Source: Pseudomonadota bacterium
GTDB lineage: Bacteria; Myxococcota; Myxococcia; Myxococcales; Anaeromyxobacteraceae
Direction: 5' to 3'
NCBI GenBank assembly: GCA_023428085.1
Contig: JAEYZK010000307.1
Span: forward strand, 1-18,594
DNA length: 18,594 bases
Shown: one piece after another, positions 1-7,211 of the stretch
Numbering within the stretch: position 1 is the first letter of the stretch
How the letters are laid out: the number at the start of each line of letters is the position of its first letter
The notes under the pieces: generated by a model
What the model saw: the letters and a program-made list of their open reading frames with translations, nothing else
What the model was told of the DNA's origin: nothing
The model's database searches: none
Made by a program: the position numbers and the translations under genes

Positions 1-171
1 CTTCTGGGCCCCCCCGCCGAGCGCAGGGGCAGGCGTTGCAGCCTGCCCGGGAGCGAGCAGGGGGATCGGGGGGGCCTTCTGGGCCCCCCCGTCGAGCGCA
101 GGGGCAGGCGTTGCAGCCTGCCCGGGAGCGAGCGGGGGGATCGGGGGGGCCTTCTGGGCCCCCCCGCCGAG
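1..171. repeat. 75-bp tandem repeat, about 2.3 copies, running off the left edge
   Basis: Units begin at 1, 76 and 151 with CTTCTGGGCCCCCCCG; the third stops after about 21 bp at 171. Copies 1 and 2 differ at only a couple of positions. Each full unit can form two perfect hairpins: GGGCAGGC-GTTGCA-GCCTGCCC (102-123 in copy 2), and GGGGGGGCC-TTCTG-GGCCCCCCC (68-90, across the unit junction). Because 75 is a multiple of 3, the repeat stays in frame with the M48 protease gene on the minus strand and contains no stop in that frame, so as read it is translated into a 25-residue Ala/Pro-rich repeat. Confidence 0.93.
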
Positions 172-1239
172 AATGCCCGGTCCGGTCCGCAGCCGCTCCA
201 GCCGCTCCTCGAGCGGCGGGTGCGTCGAGAGGAACCCGCCGGTGATCCCGCCCAGGCCGTTCGCGAAGAAGAAGTGCGCCGCCTCGGGCGCGTGTGGGTT
301 CGCGAGCGCGGATCCCTGGTCGCGGATCTTGGCGAGCGCCCCTGCGAGCCCGGCGGGGTTGCGCGTGAACTGGACCGCGGCGGCGTCGGCGAGGAACTCG
401 CGCTGGCGCGAGACCGCGAGCCGGATGAGCCGGCCGAAGAAGGACCCGATGGCGCCGGCGACGAGGAGCACGAGCCCCACCGCCAGGAAGGCGCCGGCGC
501 CCTTCCCCCGGCTCCGCGCGCGCCACCGCGGGCCGCTGCCGAAGACGCGGAGCAGGAGGCGGCCGGCGAGGGCGAGCGCGGTGAGCCCGCCCACGATCGC
601 GATGAGCCGCATGTTGAGGCGCGCGTCGGCGTGGAGCACGTGCGAGAGCTCGTGGGCGAGGACGCCCTGGAGCTCGTCCCGGCTGAGCTGCTCGAGGGCG
701 CCCCGCGTGACGGCGACGACCGCCCGGTCCGGCGTGGAGCCGGCGGCGAACGCGTTGATGGAGCTCTCCTCGCGCAGCACGTAGAGGCGCGGGACCGGCA
801 CCGCCGCGGCGATCGACATCTCCTCGAGCACGTTCACCGCGCGTCGCTCGTCCGGGTCCTGCGTGCTGCGATCGACCGGCGCGCCCCCGAGCATCCGCGC
901 GAGCGCGTCGCCGCCGTCCCGCCCGAGCCGGAGCGCGTGCCACGCCGTGCCGAGGAGGATGATGGCCGACACCAGGCCGGCCGCCGGGAGGAGGGACCGC
1001 CGGAACCGCTCCGGCCCCGTCGCGAGCGGCCCGGCGCCGTCGTACTCCGCCGTCGCGACCCGGTACCCGCGCCGCAGCGACGGCTCCGCCCCGGAGACGA
1101 CGAGCGTGATCCCGAGGTCCGCGAGGAGGACCGTCAACGCCCAGGCGAGCGCGAACAGCACGACGAGGACGCCCGTCCGCCGCTTCGCCGCCGCCTGCGC
1201 GGCGAAGAAGTCCATCGTGCCCCGTACGTCGCGAGCCAT
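1..1239 (-). CDS. M48 family zinc metalloprotease (HtpX/Ste24-like), C-terminus cut by window edge
   Basis: Membrane-associated metallopeptidase, probably in envelope protein quality control. Reading from ATG at 1239, the zinc site HELSH is at residues 196-200, and the third ligand is in EFLADA (Glu281). Hydrophobic segments are near residues 21-48, 83-100, 212-232 and 250-268. The usual family end, STHPPLEERLERL, is near 337-349. After that the frame enters the 75-bp repeats and stays open to base 1, so at least 413 codons are visible and no stop is seen. An in-frame TAG lies just upstream of 1239. A second ATG at 1215 gives an MDFFAAQ start, which from memory resembles other long M48 proteins and may be the true start. 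The gene lies 41 bp after lemA on the same strand, a common LemA-M48 pairing, and they are probably co-transcribed. The peptidase assignment is firm; the substrate is unknown. Confidence 0.9.
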   Translation of the reverse strand, partial: MARDVRGTMDFFAAQAAAKRRTGVLVVLFALAWALTVLLADLGITLVVSGAEPSLRRGYRVATAEYDGAGPLATGPERFRRSLLPAAGLVSAIILLGTAWHALRLGRDGGDALARMLGGAPVDRSTQDPDERRAVNVLEEMSIAAAVPVPRLYVLREESSINAFAAGSTPDRAVVAVTRGALEQLSRDELQGVLAHELSHVLHADARLNMRLIAIVGGLTALALAGRLLLRVFGSGPRWRARSRGKGAGAFLAVGLVLLVAGAIGSFFGRLIRLAVSRQREFLADAAAVQFTRNPAGLAGALAKIRDQGSALANPHAPEAAHFFFANGLGGITGGFLSTHPPLEERLERLRTGPGILGGGAQKAPPIPPLAPGQAATPAPALDGGAQKAPPIPLLAPGQAATPAPALGGGAQK

Positions 1240-1259
1240 GGCACCCTACGCTGCCCGTG

Positions 1260-1282
1260 GAGCGGGGCGGCGCGCCCCGCTC
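1260..1282 (-). promoter_or_regulatory. Intercistronic hairpin between lemA and the M48 gene
   Basis: Perfect 10-bp inverted repeat GAGCGGGGCG-GCG-CGCCCCGCTC overlapping the lemA stop codon. There is no T-tract, so a full terminator is unlikely. It could stabilise the lemA 3' end or lower expression of the downstream protease gene. Function is inferred. Confidence 0.5.
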
Positions 1283-1865
1283 AAAACGCCACCTTCACCG
1301 GCTCGCGCTCCGCCGCCACGGTGAGCTCGAAGAGCTGCGCGGGCGGGAAGCCGCCGGCGAGCAGCACGCCGGGGAACGTCTCGCGCGCGTTGTTGTAGGT
1401 CATCACCGCGTCGTTGTACGCCTGGCGCGCGAACGCGATCCGGTTCTCGGTCGAGGTGAGCTCCTCGGTGAGCTGCATCATGTTCTGGTTGGCCTTGAGG
1501 TCCGGGTAGGCCTCGGCGAGCGCCATGAACCGCGTGAGCACGCCCGAGAGCGCGCCCTCGGCGGAGGAGAGGCCGGCCATCGCGGAGGGATCGCCGGGCG
1601 CGGCGGCCGCCGACCGCGCGGCGGTGGCGGCGGCGTTGCGGGCCGCGATCACCCGCTCGAGCGTCTCGCGCTCGTGCTTCAGGTACCCCTTGGCGGTCTC
1701 GACCAGGTTGGGGATGAGGTCGTAGCGCCGCTTGAGCTGGACGTCGATCTGGCTGAACGCGTTCTTGTAGGCGTTCCGCTTGGTGACGAGGCCGTTGTAG
1801 AGGGCGATCGCCCAGACCACGAGGAGGACGACGAGGACCAGCACGACGAGGACCGAGATCGACAT
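1281..1865 (-). CDS. lemA: LemA family protein
   Basis: 194 residues, the usual LemA size. Residues 2-24 form one N-terminal membrane helix (SISVLVVLVLVVLLVVWAI), followed by the family signature region YNGLVTKRNAYKNAFSQID and LKRRYDLIPNLVETAKGY near residues 23-62. The rest is a long helical bundle containing the conserved LTSTENRIAFARQAYND and NNARETFPG. The start ATG is supported by GGAGGG six bases upstream on the minus strand. LemA proteins are inner-membrane anchored with an N-out, helical-bundle topology; their biochemical role is unsettled, but they are often encoded next to M48/HtpX proteases, as here. Family identity is certain; function in envelope stress is inference. Confidence 0.95.
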   Translation of the reverse strand: MSISVLVVLVLVVLLVVWAIALYNGLVTKRNAYKNAFSQIDVQLKRRYDLIPNLVETAKGYLKHERETLERVIAARNAAATAARSAAAAPGDPSAMAGLSSAEGALSGVLTRFMALAEAYPDLKANQNMMQLTEELTSTENRIAFARQAYNDAVMTYNNARETFPGVLLAGGFPPAQLFELTVAAEREPVKVAF

Positions 1866-1956
1866 CAGCTTCCCTCCGGGCGCGCGGATCGCGCGCGCTC
1901 GATGATGGCACAGGTTGCGCCCACCGGTGAACGCTCCCGGGCCCCAGCCCCGGCCC

Positions 1957-1989
1957 GAGCCCGGCCGGAGCCCGGCCGGAGCCCGCGCC
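1957..1989. repeat. 11-bp GC-rich tandem repeat in the lemA/response-regulator divergent gap
   Basis: GAGCCCGGCCG occurs at 1957-1967 and 1968-1978, with a degenerate third copy to 1989. It sits in the 179-bp divergent gap between lemA and the response regulator gene and belongs to a GC-rich low-complexity stretch (about 1936-2010) that resembles the spacer upstream of prfC. No function can be assigned. Confidence 0.7.
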
Positions 1990-2029
1990 TGGGCCGATCC
2001 CGGGCGCGGGCTCGTCCACGGATGTCATG

Positions 2030-2035
2030 TAGGAT
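2030..2035 (+). promoter_or_regulatory. Possible -10 element for the response regulator gene
   Basis: TAGGAT fits the TANNNT pattern of a sigma-70 -10 box and ends nine bases before the ATG at 2045, which would give a leaderless or nearly leaderless transcript. No convincing -35 is visible. Similar TAG-initiated hexamers precede two other starts in the window (8102, 9619). Confidence 0.3.
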
Positions 2036-2044
2036 GGCAGGCGG

Positions 2045-2713
2045 ATGCGGATCCTCCTCGTGGAAGACGACCGGATGCTGGGGGCGGGGCTCCAGGTCGG
2101 CCTGCGCCAGCAGGGCTGGGCGGTCGACTGGGCGCGCGACGGGGAGCTCGCCGACGAGGCGCTCCGGGGGGAGCCGTACGACCTGGTCCTGCTCGATCTC
2201 GGGCTGCCGAAGAAGAGCGGCCTCGAGGTGCTCGCCGGCGTGCGCGCGCGCAAGAACGCGGTCCCGGTGCTGATCCTCACCGCCCAGGACGCGGTCGGCG
2301 ATCGGGTGGCCGGCCTCGACGCCGGCGCGGACGACTACGTCGTGAAGCCGTTCGACCTCGACGAGCTCGCCGCCCGCATCCGGGCGCTGCACCGCCGGAG
2401 CGGCGGCCGGGCGGAGCCCCGCCTCGGCGTGGGCGGGCTCGCGCTCGACCCGGCCGCGCACGAGGTGACGCTCGAGGGCGAACCCGTCGCGCTCTCCGCG
2501 CGCGAGTTCGCGCTCCTCCAGGCGCTCCTCGAGCGCCCCGGCCGGCCGCTCTCTCGCGCGCAGCTCGAGGAGCGGCTCTACGGGTGGGGCGAGGAGGTCG
2601 AGTCGAACGCGGTGGAGGTGCACGTGCACGCCCTGCGGAAGAAGCTGGGTGCGCACTGGATCCGGACGCTGCGCGGGGTCGGCTACATGGTGCCGGGGAG
2701 GCAGGACCGATGA
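2045..2713 (+). CDS. OmpR/PhoB-family response regulator (QseB/PmrA-like)
   Basis: 222 residues, typical for the family. An N-terminal receiver domain (1-118) has the acidic pair Asp8/Asp9, phospho-acceptor Asp51 in DLVLLDLGLP, Thr79 and Lys101 in DYVVKPF. A C-terminal winged-helix DNA-binding domain (about 128-218) contains LSAREFALLQALLERPGR and the recognition region SNAVEVHVHALRKKLG, ending IRTLRGVGYMV. Its stop codon overlaps the start of the sensor kinase gene (ATGA), so the two are translationally coupled and form one two-component system. It is divergent from lemA-M48 and could control that pair, but no binding-site repeat shows this. The signal and regulon cannot be read from the sequence. 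Confidence 0.96.
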   Translation: MRILLVEDDRMLGAGLQVGLRQQGWAVDWARDGELADEALRGEPYDLVLLDLGLPKKSGLEVLAGVRARKNAVPVLILTAQDAVGDRVAGLDAGADDYVVKPFDLDELAARIRALHRRSGGRAEPRLGVGGLALDPAAHEVTLEGEPVALSAREFALLQALLERPGRPLSRAQLEERLYGWGEEVESNAVEVHVHALRKKLGAHWIRTLRGVGYMVPGRQDR

Positions 2714-4026
2714 CGTCGGTCCGGCAGAAGCTGCTCGTCGCGCTCCTCCTCGCCGTGGTCGCGGCCGAGGCGTTCGGCGGCTGGCTGACCTACGTGTTCG
2801 CCCGCAACCAGCTCGACAACGTGTTCGACTACCACCTCCGCCAGATCGCGCTCTCGCTCATGTACCCGGGGCCCGACCGCGCGAACGCGCGGCGCGCCGG
2901 GCCGGAGCTCGACTTCTCGATCGAGGTGTACGGGGACGGGGTGCGGACGTTCCTCTCCCGCCCGGACGCGCCGATGCCCCGGATCTCGCAGCTCGGCTAC
3001 TCCACCGTGGAAGGGGTCGCCGGAAGGTGGAGGATCTTCGCCATCCAGGTCGGCCCGGAGACCGTGGTCGTCGGCCAGCTCCAGCGGACGCGCGAGCGCC
3101 TGGCCTGGCAGGCCGCGTCGAAGACGGTGATCCCGCTCGCCCTGCTCCTGCCCGTGCTCGCGCTCCTCGTCTGGACGATCGTCGGCCGCGGCCTCGCGCC
3201 GCTCTCCCGGCTCGCCGACGCCGTGACGGCGCGGACCCCGGACTCGCTCGACCCGGTGGACGAGCGCGGCGTCCCGCTCGAGGCGCTGCCGCTGGTCCAC
3301 GCGCTCAACGACCTGCTCGAGCGCCTGCGCGGCGCGATGGCCGCGCAGCGCGCCTTCGTCGCCGACGCCGCCCACGAGCTGCGCACCCCGCTCGCCGCGC
3401 TCAAGCTGCAGCTCCAGCTCGCGGAGCGGGCGCCGGAGGGGCCGGAGCGCGCCGCCGCGCTGGCGGAGCTCGCGGGCGGGCTGGAGCGCGGGGCGCACCT
3501 CGTCGCGCAGCTCCTCACGCTCGCGCGCCAGGACCCGGGCGCCTCGTCCGTCGCGGCGTCGACGCCGGTCTCGCTCCCGGCCCTGGTCGAGCAGGCGGTC
3601 GCGGATCACCACGTCGTCGCGGAGGCGAAGGGGATCGACCTCGGCGCCGCGCGCGCCGACGCGGCCGTGGTCGAGGGCGATCCCGCGGCGCTGCGGACCC
3701 TGCTCGCGAACCTCGTGGACAACGCGATCCGCTACACGCCCGCGGCCGGGCGCGTGGACGTGTCCGCCGGCCTGGAGGGCGCCGCGCCGTTCCTGGAGGT
3801 GGCGGACACCGGCCCCGGGATCCCCCCCGCCGAGCGCGAGCGCGTCTTCGCCCGCTTCTACCGGCTCCCCGACGCGCCCGCGCAGGGGAGCGGCCTGGGC
3901 CTCAGCATCGTCAAGGCGATCGCCGACCGGCACGGCGCCGCGGTGGCGCTCTCCGAGACCCCCGGCGGCGGGCTGACGGCGCGGGTGCGGTTCCGGGCGC
4001 GCGTGGGGACGCGGACGGCGGCGTGA
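2710..4026 (+). CDS. Two-component sensor histidine kinase (QseC/PmrB-like)
   Basis: 438 residues from the ATG overlapping the regulator stop. A first membrane helix (about 7-30) is followed by a roughly 105-residue extracytoplasmic sensor region, a second membrane helix (about 141-159) and a HAMP-like linker. The dimerisation/phospho-acceptor motif is FVADAAHELRTPLAALK with His222. The ATP-binding domain shows the N box LVDNAIRYTP (Asn338), the G1 box VADTGPGIP and the G2 box GSGLGLSIVKAI. It phosphorylates the adjacent regulator. A longer open frame extends upstream to 1915, but it overlaps the regulator gene in another frame and is not used; the coupled ATG and the typical N-terminal helix fix this start. 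The sensor domain is short and its ligand unknown. Confidence 0.95.
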   Translation: MTSVRQKLLVALLLAVVAAEAFGGWLTYVFARNQLDNVFDYHLRQIALSLMYPGPDRANARRAGPELDFSIEVYGDGVRTFLSRPDAPMPRISQLGYSTVEGVAGRWRIFAIQVGPETVVVGQLQRTRERLAWQAASKTVIPLALLLPVLALLVWTIVGRGLAPLSRLADAVTARTPDSLDPVDERGVPLEALPLVHALNDLLERLRGAMAAQRAFVADAAHELRTPLAALKLQLQLAERAPEGPERAAALAELAGGLERGAHLVAQLLTLARQDPGASSVAASTPVSLPALVEQAVADHHVVAEAKGIDLGAARADAAVVEGDPAALRTLLANLVDNAIRYTPAAGRVDVSAGLEGAAPFLEVADTGPGIPPAERERVFARFYRLPDAPAQGSGLGLSIVKAIADRHGAAVALSETPGGGLTARVRFRARVGTRTAA

Positions 4027-4039
4027 GCGCAGGGACGAC

Positions 4040-4070
4040 GGCCGGGCGCTCAGCAGCCGGCCATCGCCGG
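4040..4070. other. Alternative hairpins in the convergent kinase/alaA gap
   Basis: GGCCGG (4040-4045) can pair with CCGGCC (4057-4062), or CCGGC (4057-4061) with GCCGG (4066-4070). The 63-bp convergent gap has no T-tract in either direction, so this is at best a weak terminator. Confidence 0.25.
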
Positions 4071-4089
4071 TGAGCCGTTCAGGTGCTCG

Positions 4090-5373
4090 CTACCGCCGCA
4101 TCCGCCCCAGGAACCGCGCGAGCCGGCCGATCGCCTCGCGGAGGTCCTCCTCGTGCGGGAGGAACACGACGCGGAAGTGATCCGGGTCCTTCCAGTTGAA
4201 GCCCGTGCCCTGGACGAGCAGCACCTTCTCCTGCTCGAGGAAGTCGAGGATGAACTGCTGGTCGTTCTTCACCGGGTAGACGGCGGGGTCGAGCCGCGGG
4301 AAGAGGTAGAGCGCGGCCCGGGGCTTCACGCAGGTGACGCCGGGGATCTGCGTGAGGAGCGACCAGGCGAGGTCGCGCTGCCGGCCGAGCCGCCCGGTGG
4401 GGAGGACGAGATCCTCGATGCTCTGGCGCCCGCCGAGCGCGGTCTGGATCGCGGTCTGCCCGGGCACGTTCGCGCAGAGCCGCATCGAGGCGAGCATGTC
4501 GAGCCCTTCGATGTAGTCGGTCGCCTGGCGCTTGTCGCCCGACACGACCATCCAGCCGGCCCGGTAGCCGCACGCGCGGTAGTTCTTCGAGAGCCCGTTG
4601 AACGTGAGGCAGAGGACGTCGGGCGCGAGCGAGGCGAACGAGACGTGCTTCGCGCCGTCGTAGACGACCTTGTCGTAGATCTCGTCGCAGCAGACGATGA
4701 GCTGGTGCTGGCGCGCGATCTCGGCGACCTCGCGCAGGAACTCCGGCGGGTAGAGCGCGCCGGTGGGGTTGTTCGGGTTGATGAGGACGATGGCGCGGGT
4801 GCGCGGGCCGACCTTCCTGCGGATGTCGGCGAGGTCCGGCAGCCAGTCCGACCGCTCGTCGCAGAGGTAGTGGCGCGCCGTGCCGCCGGAGAGGCTCACC
4901 GCCGCCGTCCAGAGCGGGTAGTCCGGCATCGGCACCAGCACCTCGTCCTCGCGGTCGAGGAGCGCCTGCATCGCCATGACGATGAGCTCGGAGACGCCGT
5001 TGCCGAGGTAGATGTCCTCGATGCCGACGCCCGGGATCTCCTTCTGCTGGCAGTAGTGCATCACCGCCTTGCGCGCGGAGAACAGGCCCTTCGAGTCCGA
5101 GTAGCCGGACGCGCCCCGGAGGTTCCGGATGACGTCGACGACGATCTCCTCGGGCGCCTCGAAGCCGAACGGCGCGGGGTTCCCGATGTTGAGCTTGATG
5201 ATGTGGTGCCCCTCGTCCTCCATCCGCTTGGCGACCTGGAGGACCGGCCCGCGGATGTCGTAGCAGACGTCGTCGAGCTTCGACGACTTGCGGACCGCGC
5301 GGCCGGCGGCCGGCGCGGGGAGGGGTTCGGGGGACGGCTCCTTCACGGTCACGCTGCGCAGCTCCTGCTTCAC
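4090..5373 (-). CDS. alaA: Glutamate-pyruvate aminotransferase, AlaA type
   Basis: PLP-dependent fold-type I aminotransferase that interconverts pyruvate plus glutamate with alanine plus 2-oxoglutarate in the cytoplasm. The sequence is very close to what I recall of E. coli AlaA: KSSKLDDVCYDIRGPVL, IIKLNIGNPAPFGFEAP, ASGYSDSKGLFSARKAVM, VPMPDYPLWTAAVSLSGG, NPNNPTGALY (from residue 199) and CCDEIYDKVVYD. The PLP lysine is Lys263 in NGLSKNYR, and SMRLCANVPGQTAIQTALGG and the carboxylate-binding Arg in DHFRVVFLP follow. I chose GTG at 5373 because GAGGTG lies six bases upstream; an in-frame GTG at 5382 is possible but has a poor Shine-Dalgarno. About 28 N-terminal residues, rich in Pro and Ala, have no counterpart in the 405-residue E. 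coli protein. Monocistronic, convergent with the kinase gene. Confidence 0.95.
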   Translation of the reverse strand: MKQELRSVTVKEPSPEPLPAPAAGRAVRKSSKLDDVCYDIRGPVLQVAKRMEDEGHHIIKLNIGNPAPFGFEAPEEIVVDVIRNLRGASGYSDSKGLFSARKAVMHYCQQKEIPGVGIEDIYLGNGVSELIVMAMQALLDREDEVLVPMPDYPLWTAAVSLSGGTARHYLCDERSDWLPDLADIRRKVGPRTRAIVLINPNNPTGALYPPEFLREVAEIARQHQLIVCCDEIYDKVVYDGAKHVSFASLAPDVLCLTFNGLSKNYRACGYRAGWMVVSGDKRQATDYIEGLDMLASMRLCANVPGQTAIQTALGGRQSIEDLVLPTGRLGRQRDLAWSLLTQIPGVTCVKPRAALYLFPRLDPAVYPVKNDQQFILDFLEQEKVLLVQGTGFNWKDPDHFRVVFLPHEEDLREAIGRLARFLGRMRR

Positions 5374-5537
5374 GGAAGACACCTCGCTGGGTCCCAGCCG
5401 GGGACCGGAGCGCCGAGCACATCACGAAGTTGCCCGGCCGTCACGCGGACTTGCGGCGGCATCGCGACCTGCGCCCATGTGCGCCGGGCGCAGGCCCGGT
5501 CCCTCCCTGGCTGTCGCACCCGGCGGGGATGCGGGGT

Positions 5538-5556
5538 CTTAAGTTTGCCTTAAGGC
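5538..5556. promoter_or_regulatory. Paired CTTAAG palindromes in the alaA/htrA divergent gap
   Basis: CTTAAG occurs at 5538-5543 and 5549-5554, 11 bp apart (one helical turn). The second is the core of a perfect 10-bp palindrome GCCTTAAGGC (5547-5556). This is the only A+T-rich patch in the 240-bp gap and lies 66 bp upstream of the htrA start, so it could be a regulator-binding site or part of the promoter. The rest of the gap (5374-5537, 5557-5608) shows nothing clear. Confidence 0.4.
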
Positions 5557-5621
5557 AGCGTGCCTAGGGTGACACTCGACGGCGGCGCCCCATGCCGCCC
5601 ACTCACACGGAGGATTCAAGC

Positions 5622-7070
5622 ATGCCTGGTTTCGCGAAGCGCGCTCCCGTCGCCGCCCTCGCGGTCGCGAGCGTCGCCGCGGCCGGGGCGCTTGCCCTGG
5701 CCAACCCCCTCCGGACCCTCGCCAAGGACGCGCCTGCGCGTCCGGCGGCGGCCGGGTCCCCCTCTTCCCCGCCCGTCGGCGGCGCGCCGCTCCAGACGCT
5801 CCCCGACTTCACCGCAATCGTCCGGCAGTACGGCCCGGCCGTCGTCAACGTGAGCACGGTCGGCGCGAACCGGGACGACGAGAACCCGCTCCGCCGCTTC
5901 GGGATGCCGTTCGGCGGCCCGATGCCCCGCGGCGGCGGCCCGATGGTCCGCGGCCAGGGGTCCGGGTTCATCGTGAAGAGCGACGGCCTCGTGCTCACCA
6001 ACGCGCACGTCGTCGCGAACGCGACCGAGGTCACCGTCAAGCTCACCGACAAGCGCGAGTTCAAGGCCAAGGTGGTCGGCCAGGACAAGGAGACCGACGT
6101 CGCGGTGCTGAAGATCGAGGCGAGGGACCTCCCGACCGTCCGCATCGGCGACGCCTCGCGCGTCCAGGTCGGAGAGTGGGTGCTCGCCATCGGCTCGCCG
6201 TTCGGGTTCGAGAACAGCGCCAGCGCGGGCGTCATCTCCGCCCGGTCGCGCTCGCTCCCGGGCGAGGGCTACGTGCCGTTCATCCAGACCGATGTCGCGG
6301 TCAACCCCGGCAACTCGGGCGGTCCGCTCTTCAACCTCCGCGGCGAGGTGGTCGGGATCAACTCGCAGATCTTCAGCGGCTCGGGCGGCTACATGGGCAT
6401 CAGCTTCGCGATCCCCATCGACGTCGCGATGAAGGTCCAGCAGCAGCTCGTCGCGACCGGCAAGGTCGTCCGCGGCCGGATCGGCGTGATGATCCAGGAC
6501 GTGAACGCCCAGCTCGCGCGGTCGTTCGGGCTGCCCAGGCCCGCCGGTGCGCTGGTCTCCAACATCGAGAAGGACGGCCCCGCCGCGCAGTCGGACCTCA
6601 AGGTCGGCGACGTGATCACCGGCCTGAACGGCCAGGAGATCCTGAGCTCCGGCGATCTGCCCCCGCGCATCGCGGACATCGCGCCCGGCAAGGAGGCGCG
6701 CCTCAAGGTCTGGCGCGACAGGAAGGAGCGCGAGGTGGTCGTGAAGGTCGGCGCCTCGGGCGGCGAGCAGGTGGCCGCCAACGAGAAGGGCGGCGCCGGC
6801 GACCGCGGCCGCCTCGGCCTCTCCGTGCGCCCGCTGTCGCCCGAGGAGCGCCGGGACGCGGAGCTCGAGGGCGGCGTCCTCGTCGAGGGCGCGAGCGGGC
6901 CGGCGGCGCGGGCCGGCATCCAGCCCGGAGACGTCGTCCTCTCGGTCAACGGGACCCCGGTCCGGAGCGTGGACCAGCTCCGGAACCTCGTGAAGGACGC
7001 GAAGGAGGGCGTGGCGCTGCTCGTGCAGCGCGGCGACGCCCGGATCTTCGTGCCCATCGATCTTTCGTAA
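5622..7070 (+). CDS. htrA: Do/HtrA family periplasmic serine protease (DegP/DegQ-like)
   Basis: 482 residues from ATG 5622, chosen because GGAGG (5609-5613) lies eight bases upstream; an ATG at 5592 lacks this. The N-terminus (MPGFAKRAP then a hydrophobic Ala/Val run to about residue 28) is an export signal or membrane anchor. The trypsin-like domain has the triad His129 (TNAHVVAN), Asp159 (ETDVAVLKIE) and Ser232 (NPGNSGGPLFN), with IGSPFGFENSASAGVISA typical of Do proteases. Two PDZ domains follow: about 284-380 (RGRIGVMIQDVN, GDVITGLNGQEI) and about 395-482 (GRLGLSVRPL, GDVVLSVNGTPV). Residues 88-105 are Gly/Pro/Met-rich. It degrades or chaperones misfolded envelope proteins. Monocistronic: a strong terminator follows directly. 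Confidence 0.96.
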   Translation: MPGFAKRAPVAALAVASVAAAGALALANPLRTLAKDAPARPAAAGSPSSPPVGGAPLQTLPDFTAIVRQYGPAVVNVSTVGANRDDENPLRRFGMPFGGPMPRGGGPMVRGQGSGFIVKSDGLVLTNAHVVANATEVTVKLTDKREFKAKVVGQDKETDVAVLKIEARDLPTVRIGDASRVQVGEWVLAIGSPFGFENSASAGVISARSRSLPGEGYVPFIQTDVAVNPGNSGGPLFNLRGEVVGINSQIFSGSGGYMGISFAIPIDVAMKVQQQLVATGKVVRGRIGVMIQDVNAQLARSFGLPRPAGALVSNIEKDGPAAQSDLKVGDVITGLNGQEILSSGDLPPRIADIAPGKEARLKVWRDRKEREVVVKVGASGGEQVAANEKGGAGDRGRLGLSVRPLSPEERRDAELEGGVLVEGASGPAARAGIQPGDVVLSVNGTPVRSVDQLRNLVKDAKEGVALLVQRGDARIFVPIDLS

Positions 7071-7089
7071 CGGTCGCTGTCGGACGCGG

Positions 7090-7140
7090 CGCGCGCCCGG
7101 TTCCGCCCCCCTTCCCTCGGGCGGACCGGGCGCGCGTTTT
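7090..7140 (+). terminator. Intrinsic terminator of htrA
   Basis: The 5' arm at 7090-7108 (CGCGCGCCCGG then TTCCGCCC) pairs with the 3' arm GGGCGGA-CCGGGCGCGCG (7119-7136), with a single-base bulge, followed by TTTT (7137-7140). The stem is about 18 bp and lies 20 bases past the htrA stop. Confidence 0.85.
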
Positions 7141-7211
7141 GCTGGAGGGCCGGCGTCTGCCACAGATCGGGATCGGGGGTCGTGCGTTCTCCCCTGCGAG
7201 AGGAGATCCGC

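Noticed and set aside
1..171. CRISPR array at the left edge
   Set aside because: The 75-bp units are contiguous with no unique spacers, and no cas gene is nearby.
220..1398. Plus-strand open frame opposite the M48 gene
   Set aside because: The minus strand encodes HELSH, the EFLADA ligand and the family C-terminal motif; the plus frame is a Glu/Arg-rich shadow.
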